This document shows positions 49,053 through 60,561 of a stretch of 64,000 nt of DNA, piece after piece. The stretch comes from Rutidosis leptorrhynchoides (Eukaryota; Streptophyta; Magnoliopsida; Asterales; Asteraceae). The translations under genes were made by a program, and so were the position numbers. The number at the start of each line of letters is the position of its first letter. Position 1 is the stretch's first letter. The DNA lies in the NCBI RefSeq assembly GCF_046630445.1, contig NC_092335.1, positions 545,688,501 through 545,752,500 of the forward strand. Reading direction: 5' to 3'. Below the pieces are notes generated by a model. It was not told where the DNA came from. It saw nothing but the letters and a program-made list of their open reading frames with translations, and did not search any database.

Positions 49053-49409
49053 AAAAAATGTCACAATTAATATTTTGTACAAAAGAATTTTATTACAGTC
49101 TTTATGGAAATATATGTGTATATTTCTTCAGATGTAATATAGATTTAATGAGTTAATATTAAATTAAACTTACTTGATTTATGGTTAAGGCTAGGATAGA
49201 TAATTTCTAAACTTTAGAAATTACATAATCATCGTAGAATGTTTTCCCAATGAAGTTATGAATTAATACTTCATCGTTGTGGTATTCCTTAGTATCTACA
49301 GGGCGTATGACGTCAATGCTCATGGGACAGATTGTGAAGTTGAGGTTTGCGATGCGGTTGTTGTTGGTGGTGGTAATGGTACTGTTGATGTTGTTGATGG
49401 TGGTACTGG

Positions 49410-49844
49410 TTATGTTGCTGGTGCTGCTGCTGGTGTTTGTAACCTTTGCACCATATTCTCTAAAGCCACTACCCGAGCGCGAAGCTCGTTGACTTCTTCT
49501 ATTACACCGGGGTGATTGTCGGTTCGGACGAGCGGATAATTAAGATCTAGAATTTGGTGTAGTATATAATCATGACGAGATACTCTGCAAATGAGAGAGA
49601 AAATGGTGTTTCGAATAGGTTCTCCGGTAAGTGCTTCAGGTTCTTCGCCAAGAGGGCAATGTGGTGGATGGAAGGGATCACCTTCTTCTTGTCTCCAATG
49701 ATTAAAGAGGTTACGAACCCATCCCCAATTCATCCAGAATAGATGATGACTAATTGGTTGATCCATTCCGGTCACACTGCTTTCGGAACTTGAGTGGGAT
49801 TCCATTTCGGAATCCGAGGGACTTGAACTAATGACGAATTCCAT
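49410..49844 (-). CDS. Extra ORF of Element 4: Ser-rich protein with C-terminal coiled coil
   Basis: 144 aa, ATG 49844 to stop 49410-49412. The N-terminus is Ser/Glu/Asp-rich (SSSPSDSEMESHSSSESS). A tryptophan-containing middle follows (LFWMNWGWVRNLFNHWRQEE), and the C-terminus is a heptad coiled coil (EEVNELRARVVALENMVQRL) before a short Pro/Ala tail. It sits between the primer site and the missing gag, in the sense of the element. The architecture (acidic Ser-rich head, LRARV-LE coiled coil at the end) matches the Element 1 extra ORF although the middle differs. The protein family is not known to me. It is the only sense ORF that this element keeps. Confidence 0.65.
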   Translation of the reverse strand: MEFVISSSPSDSEMESHSSSESSVTGMDQPISHHLFWMNWGWVRNLFNHWRQEEGDPFHPPHCPLGEEPEALTGEPIRNTIFSLICRVSRHDYILHQILDLNYPLVRTDNHPGVIEEVNELRARVVALENMVQRLQTPAAAPAT

Positions 49845-50218
49845 TTTGTACGATTGAATAAAGAATTTTTCGATATGAAATGATTTTTCGACTATCGGGT
49901 GGTATTCTAATTATATAGAGCAAAAGGTTTCGTAGATTACGGAGGAATTTACGGAATATGTCAGGCAAAGTTTACAGTAATAGATGCGCTAAGATATGAA
50001 TTAGCAGATACACTAAGATATGAATTTTGTCTATACACTATTCATGCAATCAATGCAATAAGATGTGTCTAGACTAAGAATGATAAGCAGATAATTTCCG
50101 ACAAAAATGATGAGCAAAACTTTTGACATGCAGACACGGTCGAAGTCCAGACTCACTAATGCATCCTAATAACTATCATTTAGACACACTAATGCAGACC
50201 TGGTTCGCTAAGACCACC
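49845..50218 (-). other. Element 4 5' leader
   Basis: Noncoding sequence between the primer site and the extra ORF. A segment near 50138-50170 (GACACGGTCGAAGTCCAGAC, then ACTAATGCATCCTAA) recurs in the Element 3 leader at 62107-62142, so the 5' leaders of the two families share ancestry. Confidence 0.6.
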
Positions 50219-50230
50219 GCTCTGATACCA
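50219..50230 (-). other. Element 4 primer binding site
   Basis: The minus strand reads TGGTATCAGAGC, a perfect initiator-Met complement, two bases from the LTR start at 50233. Confidence 0.93.
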
Positions 50231-50232
50231 AC

Positions 50233-52364
50233 TGAAATGACCCGTTCATATACATTATAAACGATTCACAATAGTTGATTACATCGCAAGGTATTTGACC
50301 TCTATATGATACATTTTACAAACATTGCATTCGTTTTTAAAAGACAAACTTTCTTTACAACGAAAGTTGACGGCATGCACACCATTTCATAATACATCCA
50401 ACTATATTTGGCTTAATAATAATCTTGATGAACTCAATGACTCGAATGCAACGTCTTTCAAAATATGCCATGAATGACTCCAAGTAATATCCTTAAAATG
50501 AGCTAATGCACAGCGGAAGATTTCTTTAATACCTGAGAATAAACATGCTTTAAAGTGTCAACCAAAAGGTTGGTGAGTTCATAGGTTTATCATAACAATC
50601 ATTTCAATATATTAATAGACCACAAGATTTCCGTTTATAAATATATGTACACTCGCAAGTGTATAAAAGTATTCTATAAGTTGTAGGCACCCGGTAACAA
50701 GCCTTAACGTTCATGTTTTACCCTCTGAAGTACACCAGATCAGATGTGTTTAAAATAACCTCGAAGTACTAAAGCATCCCATAGTCAGGATGGGGTTTAT
50801 GAGGCCCAATAGATCTATCTTTAAGATTCGCACCTACCGTACATAGACAAGTAGTTTAATGTTACCAAGCTAAGGGTATATTTCTGGTTTAAACCCACGT
50901 AGAATTAATTTTAGTACTTGTGCCTATTTTGTAAAACATTTATAAAAACAGCGCATGTATTCTCAGTCCCAAAAATATATATAAAAGGGAGCAAATGAAA
51001 CTCACAATACTGTATTTCGTAGTAAAAATACATATAACGTCATTTAACAAGTGCAAGGTTGGCCTCGGATTCACGAACGTATCAATATTGAGATTCAATA
51101 TTGCAGGAAAGTACGTAGACGCAATGGAGATGATAAACACTAGATTGACCTCACGAGCATACCCATGAACCATACCCATCACCTCCATAGCTATAACTCA
51201 TAATTTTCTTAGCTTCGACTCATTCAAAAAACTATTTTGAAATCACTCGGACAGCACTCCGTCGTAATATTTTATGTATACTAATAATATCTTGAAATAA
51301 TACAGAGCAAATATATATATATAAATCGATTGAGAGAGTTTAGAGAAATATATTTTCAAGTTTCTATGAAATAATGAAACCTATTGAATTCTATTTATAA
51401 TAGATTTTTGAATTATTAAAGTGAATTATTAAAGTATGAATTATTAAAGTGAATTATTAAAGTATGAATTATTAAAGTGAATTATTAAAGTATGAATTAT
51501 TAAATTGAATTATTAAAGTATGAATTATTAAAGTGAATTATTAAAGTATGAATTATTAAAGTGAATTATTAAAGTATGAATTATTAAAGTGAATTATTAA
51601 AGTTAAAGTAAAGTAAAAGTAAAGTAAAGGTAAAGTTAAAGTATAGTAAAAATATAAAATCTATGTATGTATAATACGCGTATAAATATATATAATATTA
51701 ATTTAAATCGTTATATATATTTAATGAAATAAAATGTAAATATCGTTATATTTATTATACTGGTTAAGTAATGAGTTGTCAAAAGTGATTCTAGATATTT
51801 ATAAAAGTTATATACGTTTTAATAATAAAGTTCTTTTTAAACTGAAAACGTCTTTGTACGTTTGAAAATAGATTAATAGAATATTATGGAAACCAATTCT
51901 CCACTAACTTTTGTCTAACTTTCGTAAATGACACTTTTTGTTTTTATTTATAAATAGCTTTACAAATTATTCTGAATATCGTTAAGAGGAATAGATTTTC
52001 TCAAATCATAGTGGACCTCTCAACAGAGACTTGTAATCATAATTCAATGTTTCTGATAATTCAATCATTTAATATATTTTTTTTTAATTTCGTCGAAAAT
52101 CATATTGAAACAAATACGTTCGTGTAAAGTATTATACGTTTAATACTTTATTAATATTCTCAAGTTATAATATATATATATATACATATACATATCTATT
52201 TATATATAACGGTTCGTGAATCGTCGGAATTTGGTCGAGGTTATAATGAATGTATGAACACAGTTTAAAATTCTTGAGATTTAACTTAACAAACTTTGCT
52301 TATCGTGTCGGAATAATATAAAGATTAAAGTTTAAATTTGGTCAGAAATTTCCGGGTCGTCACA
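50233..52364 (-). mobile_element. Element 4 right LTR (5' LTR)
   Basis: 2,132 bp, TGAAATGACC to GTCGTCACA. It contains the short TA run at 51309-51323 and the AATTATTAAAGT array at 51408-51604. Confidence 0.93.
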
Positions 52365-52366
52365 CA

Positions 52367-55300
52367 TGAAATGTCCCGTTCTTATTGATTAAAAACGTTC
52401 CATATTAATTGATTTCGTTGCGAGGTTTTGACCTCTATATGAGACGTTTTTCAAAGACTGCATTCATTTTTAAAACAAACCATAACCTTTATTTCATAAA
52501 TAAAGGTTTAAAAAGCTTTACGTAGATTATCAAATAATGATAATCTAAAATATCCTGTTTACACACGACCATTACATAATGGTTTACAATACAAATATGT
52601 TACATCGAAATCAGTTTCTTGAATGCAGTTTTTACACAATATCATACAAACATGGACTCCAAATCTTGTCCTTATTTTAGTATGCAACAGCGGAAGCTCT
52701 TAATATTCACCTGAGAATAAACATGCTTTAAACGTCAACAAAAATGTTGGTGAGTTATAGGTTTAACCTATATATCAAATCGTAACAATAGACCACAAGA
52801 TTTCATATTTCAATACACATCCCATACATAGAGATAAAAATCATTCATATGGTGAACACCTGGTAACCGACATTAACAAGATGCATATATAAGAATATCC
52901 CCATCATTCCGGGACACCCTTCGGATATGATATAAATTTCGAAGTACTAAAGCATCCGGTACTTTGGATGGGGTTTGTTAGGCCCAATAGATCTATCTTT
53001 AGGATTCGCGTCAATTAGGGTGTCTGTTCCCTAATTCTTAGATTACTAGACTTAATAAAAAGGGGCATATTCGATTTCGATAATTCAACCATAGAATGTA
53101 GTTTCACGTACTTGTGTCTATTTTGTAAATCATTTATAAAACCTGCATGTATTCTCATCCCAAAAATATTAGATTTTAAAAGTGGGACTATAACTCACTT
53201 TCACAGATTTTTACTTCGTCGGGAAGTAAGACTTGGCCACTGGTTGATTCACGAACCTATAACAATATATACATATATATCAAAGTATGTTCAAAATATA
53301 TTTACAACACTTTTAATATATTTTGATGTTTTAAGTTTATTAAGTCAGCTGTCCTCGTTAGTAACCTACAACTAGTTGTCCACAGTTAGATGTACAGAAA
53401 ATAAATCGATAAATATTATCTTGAATCAATCCACGACCCAGTGTATACGTATCTCAGTATTGATCACAACTCAAACTATATATATTTTGGAATCAACCTC
53501 AACCCTGTATAGCTAACTCCAACATTCACATATAGAGTGTCTGTGGTTGTTCCGAAATATATATAGATGTGTCGACATGATAGGTCGAAACATTGTATAC
53601 GTGTCTATGGTATCTCAAGATTACATAATATACAATACAAGTTGATTAAGTTATGGTTGGAATAGATTTGTTACCAATTTTCACGTAGCTAAAATGAGAA
53701 AAATTATCCAATCTTGTTTTACCCATAACTTCTTCATTTTAAATCCGTTTTGAGTGAATCAAATTGCTATGGTTTCATATTGAACTCTATTTTATGAATC
53801 TAAACAGAAAAGTATAGGTTTATAGTTGGAAAAATAAGTTACAAGTCGTTTTTGTAAAGGTAGTCATTTCAGTCGAAAGAACGACGTCTAGATGACCATT
53901 TTAGAAAACATACTTCCACTTTGAGTTTAATCATAATTTTTGGATATAGTTTCATGTTCATAATAAAAATCATTTTCTCAGAATAACAACTTTAAAATCA
54001 AAGTTTATCATAGTTTTTAATTAACTAACCCAAAACAGCCCGCGGTGTTACTACGACGGCGTAAATCCGGTTTTACGGTGTTTTTCGTGTTTCCAGGTTT
54101 TAAATCATTAAGTTAGCATATCATATAGATATAGAATATGTGTTTAGTTGATTTTAAAAGTCAAGTTAGAAGGATTAACTTTTATTTGCGAACAAGTTTA
54201 GAATTAACTAAACTATGTTCTAGTGATTACAAGTTTAAACCTTCGAATAAGATAGCTTTATATGTATGAATCGAATGATGTTATGAACATAATTACTACC
54301 TTAAGTTCCTTGGATAAACCTACTGGAAAAGAGAAAAATGGATCTAGCTTCAATGGATCCTTGGATGGCTCGAAGTTCTTGAAGCAGAATCATGACACGA
54401 AAACAAGTTCAAGTAAGATCATCACTTGAAATAAGATTGTTATAGTTATAGAAATTGAACCAAAGTTTGAATATGATTATTACCTTGTATTAGAATGATA
54501 ACCTACTGTAAGAAACAAAGATTTCTCGAGGTTGGATGATCACCTTACAAGATTGGAGGTGAGCTAGCAAACTTGAAAGTATTCTTGATTTTATGAAACT
54601 AGAACATTTGGAATTTATGAAGAACACTTAGAACTTGAAGATAGAACTTGAGAGAGATCAATTAGATGAATAAAATTGAAGAATGAAAGTGTTTGTAGGT
54701 GTTTTTGGTCGTTGGTGTATGGATTAGATATAAAGGATATGTAATTTTGTTTTCATGTAAATAAGTCATGAATGATTACTCATATTTTTGTAATTTTATG
54801 AGATATTTCATGCTAGTTGCCAAATGATGGTTCCCAAATGTGTTAGGTGACTCACATGGGCTGCTAAGAGCTGATCATTGGAGTGTATATACCAATAGTA
54901 CATACATCTAAAAGCTGTGTATTTTACGAGTACGAATACGGGTGCATACGAGTAGAATTGTTGATGAAACTGAACGAGGATGTAATTGTAAGCATTTTTG
55001 TTAAATAGAAGTATTTTGATAAGTGTATTGAAGTCTTTCAAAAGTGTATAAATACATATTAAAACACTACATGTATATACATTTTAACTGAGTCGTTAAG
55101 TCATCGTTAGTCGTTACATGTAAGTGTTGTTTTGAAACCTTAGGTTAACGATCTTGTTAAATGTTGTTAACCCAATGTTTATAATATCAAATGAGATTTT
55201 AAATTATTATATTATCATGATATTATCATGTATGAATATCTCTTAATATGATATATATACATTAAATGTCTTTACAACGATAATCGTTACATATATGTCT

Positions 55301-55613
55301 CGTTTAAAAATCATTAAGTTAGTAGTCTTGTTTTTACATATGTAGTTCATTGTTAATATAATTAATGATATGTTTACTTATCATAGTATCATGTTAACTA
55401 TATATATATCCATTATATGTCATCATATAGTTTTTACAAGTTTTAACGTTCGTGAATCACCGGTCAACTTGGGTGGTCAATTGTCTATATGAAACATATT
55501 TCAATTAATCAAGTCTTAACAAGTTTGATTGCTTAACATGTTGGAAACATTTAATCATGTAAATATCAATCTCAATTAATATATATAAACATGGAAAAGT
55601 TTGGGTCACTACA
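52367..55613 (-). mobile_element. Element 3 left LTR (3' LTR)
   Basis: 3,247 bp, TGAAATGTCC to GTCACTACA. It starts two bases after the end of Element 4. An 87-codon frame (53112-53375, antisense to the element) recurs in the other LTR copies but has no other support. Confidence 0.93.
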
Positions 55614-55648
55614 GTACCTACCCGTTAAATAAATTTCGTCCCGAAATT
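55614..55648 (-). promoter_or_regulatory. Element 3 polypurine tract region
   Basis: The minus strand reads AAATTTCGGGACGAAATTTA, then TTTAACGGGTAGGTAC into the 3' LTR; the gag-pol stop is immediately upstream. Confidence 0.85.
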
Positions 55649-58600
55649 TTAAGCTGTTGAAGGTGTTGACGAATCTTCTGGAAATAGATGCGGGTATTTC
55701 TTCTTCATCTGATCTTCACGCTCCCAGGTGAACTCGGGTCCTCTACGAGCATTCCATCGAACTTTAACAATTGGTATCTTGTTTTGCTTAAGTCTTTTAA
55801 CCTCACGATCCATTATTTCGACGGGTTCTTCGATGAATTGAAGTTTTTCGTTGATTTGGATTTCATCTAACGGAATAGTGAGATCTTCTTTAGCAAAACA
55901 TTTCTTTAAATTCGAGACGCGGAAAGTGTTATGTACAGCCGCGAGTTGTTGAGGTAACTCTAGTCGGTAAGCTACTGGTCCGACACGATCAATAATCTTG
56001 AATGGTCCAATATACCTTGGATTTAATTTCCCTCGTTTACCAAATCGAACAACGCCTTTCCAAGGTGCAACTTTAAGCATGACCATCTCTCCAATTTCAA
56101 ATTCTATATCTTTTCTTTTAATGTCAGCGTAGCTCTTTTGTCGACTTTGGGCGGTTTTCAACCGTTGTTGAATTTGGATGATCTTCTCGGTAGTTTCTTG
56201 TATAATCTCCGGACCCGTAATCTGTCTATCCCCCACTTCACTCCAACAAATCGGAGACCTGCACTTTCTACCATAAAGTGCTTCAAACGGCGCCATCTCA
56301 ATTCTTGAATGGTAGCTGTTGTTGTAGGAAAATTCTGCTAACGGTAGATGTCGATCCCAACTGTTTCCGAAATCAATAACACATGCTCGTAGCATGTCTT
56401 CAAGCGTTTGTATCGTCCTTTCGCTCTGCCCATCAGTTTGTGGATGATAGGCAGTACTCATGTCTAGACGAGTTCCTAATGCTTGCTGTAATGTCTGCCA
56501 GAATCTTGAAATAAATCTGCCATCCCTATCAGAGATAATAGAGATTGGTATTCCATGTCTGGAGATGACTTCCTTCAAATACAGTCGTGCTAACTTCTCC
56601 ATCTTGTCATCTTCTCTTATTGGCAAGAAGTGTGCTGATTTGGTGAGACGGTCAACTATTACCCAAATAGTATCAAAACCACTTGCAGTCCTTGGCAATT
56701 TAGTGATGAAATCCATGGTAATGTTTTCCCATTTCCATTCCGGGATTTCGGGTTGTTGAAGTAGACCTGATGGTTTCTGATGCTCAGCTTTGACCTTAGA
56801 ACACGTCAAACATTCTCCTACGTATTTAGCAACATCGGCTTTCATACCCGGCCACCAAAAATGTTTCTTGAGATCCTTGTACATCTTCCCCGTTCCAGGA
56901 TGTATTGAGTATCTGGTTTTATGAGCTTCTCTAAGTACCATTTCTCTCATATCTCCAAATTTTGGTACCCAAATCCTTTCAGCCCTATACCGGGTTCCGT
57001 CTTCCCGAATATTAAGATGCTTCTCCGATCCTTTGGGTATTTCATCCTTTAAATTTCCCTCTTTTAAAACTCCTTGTTGTGCCTCCTTTATTTGAGTAGT
57101 AATGTTATTATGAATCATTATATTCATAGATTTTACTCGAATGGGTTCTCTGTCCTTCCTGCTCAAGGCATCGGCTACCACATTTGCCTTCCCCGGGTGG
57201 TAACGAATCTCAAAGTCGTAATCATTCAATAATTCAATCCACCTACGCTGCCTCATATTCAGTTGTTTCTGATTAAATATGTTTTGAAGACTTTTGTGAT
57301 CGGTATATATAATACTTTTGACCCCATATAAGTAGTGCCTCCAAGTCTTTAATGTAAAAACAACCGCGCCTAATTCCAAATCATGCGTCGTATAATTTTG
57401 TTCGTGAATCTTCAATTGTCTAGACGCATAAGCAATCACCTTCGTTCGTTGCATTAATACACAACCGAGACCTTGCTTTGATGCATCACAATAAATCACA
57501 AAATCATCATTCCCTTCAGGCAATGACAATATAGGTGCCGTAGTTAGCTTTTTCTTCAATAATTGAAACGCTTTCTCTTGTTCATCATTCCATTCAAATT
57601 TCTTCCCTTTATACGTTAATGCAGTCAAGGGTTTTGCTATTCTGGAAAAGTCTTGGATGAACCTTCTGTATTAACCAGCTAGTCCTAAAAACTGGCGTAT
57701 GTGTTTCGGAGTTTTCGGGGTTTCCCACTTTTCAACAGTTTCTATCTTTGCCGGATCCACCTTAATACCTTCTTTGTTCACTATGTGACCGAGGAATTGA
57801 ACTTCTTCCAACCAAAATGCACACTTTGAAAACTTAGCGTACAATTCTTCCTTCCTTAATACTTCTAACACCTTTCTCAAATGTTCACCGTGTTCTTGGT
57901 CATTCTTTGAGTAAATAAGTATGTCATCAATGAAAACAATGACAAACTTGTCAAGGTATGGTCCACACACTCGGTTCATAAGGTCCATGAACACAGCTGG
58001 TGCATTAGTTAAACCAAACGGCATGACCATAAACTCGTAATGACCGTAACGTGTTCTGAAAGCAGTCTTTGGAATATCATCTTCTTTCACCCGCATTTGA
58101 TGATACCCGGAACGTAAGTCAATCTTTGAATAAACAGACGAGCCTTGTAGTTGATCAAATAAGTCATCAATTCTCGGTAGTGGGTAGCGGTTCTTGATGG
58201 TAAGTTTGTTCAACTCTCGGTAGTCGATACACAACCTGAATGTACCATCTTTCTTCTTGACAAACAAAACAGGAGCTCCCCACGGTGATGTGCTTGGTCG
58301 AATGAAACCATGCTCTAAAAGTTCTTGTAATTGGCTTTGTAGTTCTTTCATCTCGCTGGGTGCGAGTCTGTAAGGAGCACGAGCTATTGGTGCAGCTCCT
58401 GGTACAAGATATATTTGAAATTCAACGGATCGATGTGGGGGTAATCCCGGTAATTCTTTCGGAAATACATCAGGAAATTCTTTTGCGACGGGAACATCAT
58501 TGATGCTCTTTTCTTCAGTTTGTACTTTCTCGACGTGTGCTAGAACAGCATAGCAACCTTTTCTTATTAGTTTTTGTGCCTTCAAATTACTAATAAGATG

Positions 58601-60220
58601 TAGCTTCGTGTTGCCCTTTTCTCCGTACACCGTTAAGGGTTTTCCTTTTTCTCGTATAATGCGAATTGCATTTTTGTAACAAACGATCTCCGCTTTCACT
58701 TCTTTCAACCAGTCCATACCGATTATCACATCAAAACTCCCTAACTCTACTGGTATCAAATCAATCTTAAATGTTTCGCTAACCAGTTTAATTTCTCGAT
58801 TCCGACATATATTATCTGCTGAAATTAATTTACCATTTGCTAATTCGAGTAAAAATTTACTATCCAAAGGCGTCAATGGACAACTTAATTTAGCACAAAA
58901 ATCTCTACTCATATAGCTTCTATCCGCACCCGAATCAAATAAAACGTAAGCAGATTTATTGTCAATAAGAAACGTACCCGTAACAAGCTCCAGGTCTTCC
59001 TGTGCCTCTGCCGCATTAATATTGAAAACTCTTCCACGGCCTTGTCCATTCGTGTTCTCCTGGTTCGGGCAATTTCTAATAATGTGGCCCGGTTTTCCAC
59101 ATTTATAACAAACTACATTGGCATAACTTGCTCCGACACTACTTGCTCCGCCATTACTCGTTCCGACACCATTTATTCCTTTCGTTCTATTAACCCCTGG
59201 TCCGTAGACCTCACACTTCGCCGCGCTATGACCATTTCTTTTACACTTGTTGCAAAATTTGGTGCAGAACCCCGAGTGATTCTTTTCACACCTTTGGCAT
59301 AGCTGCTTCTGATTGTTGTTGTTGTTGCGGTTATTATTGTTGTTGGGATGATTGTTGTAGTTGCTGTTGTTGTTGTTGTTGTTGTTGGGCCGTTTGTTGT
59401 AGTTGCGATTGATGTTGCGATTGTTGGGATAATTGTTGCGATTATTGTTGTAATTGCTGTTGTTGTTGTATTGGTGATTCTTATCACCGTTTTCCTCCCA
59501 CTTTCTTTTGACTTGCTTCACATTGGCCTCTTCAGCAGTCTGTTCTTTAATTCTTTCTTCAATTTGGTTCACGAGTTTGTGAGCCATTCTACATGCCTGT
59601 TGTATGGAGGCGGGCTCGTGTGAACTTATATCTTCTTGGATTCTTTCCGGTAATCCTTTCACAAACGCGTCGATCTTCTCTTCCTCATCTTCGAATGCTC
59701 CCGGACACAATAGGCACAATTCTGTGAATCGTCTTTCGTACGTGGTAATATCAAATCCTTGGGTTCGTAACCCTCTAAGTTCTGTCTTGAGCTTATTGAC
59801 CTCGGTTCTGGGACGGTACTTCTCGTTCATCAAGTGCTTGAATGCTGACCACGGTAGTGCGTACGCATCGTCTTGTCCCACTTGCTCTAGATAGGTATTC
59901 CACCATGTTAACGCAGAACCTGTGAAGGTATGCGTAGCGTACTTTACTTTGTCCTCTTCAGTACACTTACTTATGGCAAACACCGATTCGACCTTCTCGG
60001 TCCACCGTTTCAATCCGATCGGTCCTTCGGTTCCATCAAATTCCAAAGGTTTGCAGGCAGTGAATTCTTTGTAGGTGCATCCTACACGATTTCCTGTACT
60101 GCTAGATCCAAGGTTATTGTTGGTATGTAGCGCAGCCTGTACTGCGGCTATGTTTGAAGCTAGAAAAGTACGGAATTCCTCTTCATTCATATTCACGGTG
60201 TGTCGAGTAGTCGGTGCCAT
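55649..60220 (-). pseudogene. Element 3 gag-pol polyprotein, near intact (one nonsense codon)
   Basis: One frame of 1,523 codons plus stop from ATG 60220 to 55649. The only break is a TAA at 57671-57673 (about residue 850) where Element 2 has a Tyr codon, in the RT connection after LGLAG. Order: capsid ([21 protein letters not shown]), Asn-rich AAC-repeat tract (about 250-305), CCHC knuckles at about 323-336 and 371-384, protease FDSGAD (about 428-433, intact), RT with FIDDILI (about 764-770), RNase H (YCDASKQG), integrase (zinc site [10 protein letters not shown] to CLTCSKVK, then the D, D and E of the core) and a chromodomain-like tail. The protein up to the stop would contain gag, protease and most of RT. 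It is the best-preserved polyprotein in the window. Confidence 0.94.
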
Positions 60221-60357
60221 TTCCTTCAAAATAGTTAAATGGAACAAGTTAATCATACAGAATATTAAGAGTAGTTAATAGTATTTCGTAGCATAATATG
60301 AACTCATTTATAAAAGCTTTTTCTTCATATTAGCGTTTTATAAGTTTAAATTCGGGT

Positions 60358-60373
60358 AGTACCTACCCGTTAA
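60358..60373 (-). promoter_or_regulatory. Internal copy of the polypurine/LTR-junction sequence in Element 3
   Basis: The minus strand reads TTAACGGGTAGGTACT, identical to Element 2 (24857-24872), between the F-box ORF and gag. Confidence 0.6.
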
Positions 60374-60561
60374 GTTCATACTTAGTAGCTAATATACAAT
60401 TCAACTACTACAATTCTATATGAAAAACTGATTATAATAATATTTCGCGTTCAAATTTTTATACAATATTTTACAAACTTACAATACCGCTTATTTTACA
60501 TAAAGCATGAAATATAGCACACAATAACTTTGATACAAGATAGTTGTGAAGATAATTCTAG

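Larger units (their letters stand above)
44452..52364 (-). mobile_element. Element 4: non-autonomous LTR retrotransposon without gag-pol
   Basis: Minus-strand element with two LTRs (44452-46640 and 50233-52364), a perfect initiator-Met primer site at 50219-50230 and a polypurine tract at 46641-46680. The internal region is only 3.6 kb. It contains an extra ORF (49410-49844), a one-mismatch internal polypurine-junction copy (49037-49052) and an antisense small ORF (47074-47247). I find no gag, protease, RT, RNase H or integrase. It must rely on proteins of a related element; the shared primer site and near-identical polypurine region make the Element 2/3 family a plausible helper. The left flank is CAAAC. 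The right flank begins CA and is then broken by Element 3. Confidence 0.9.
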
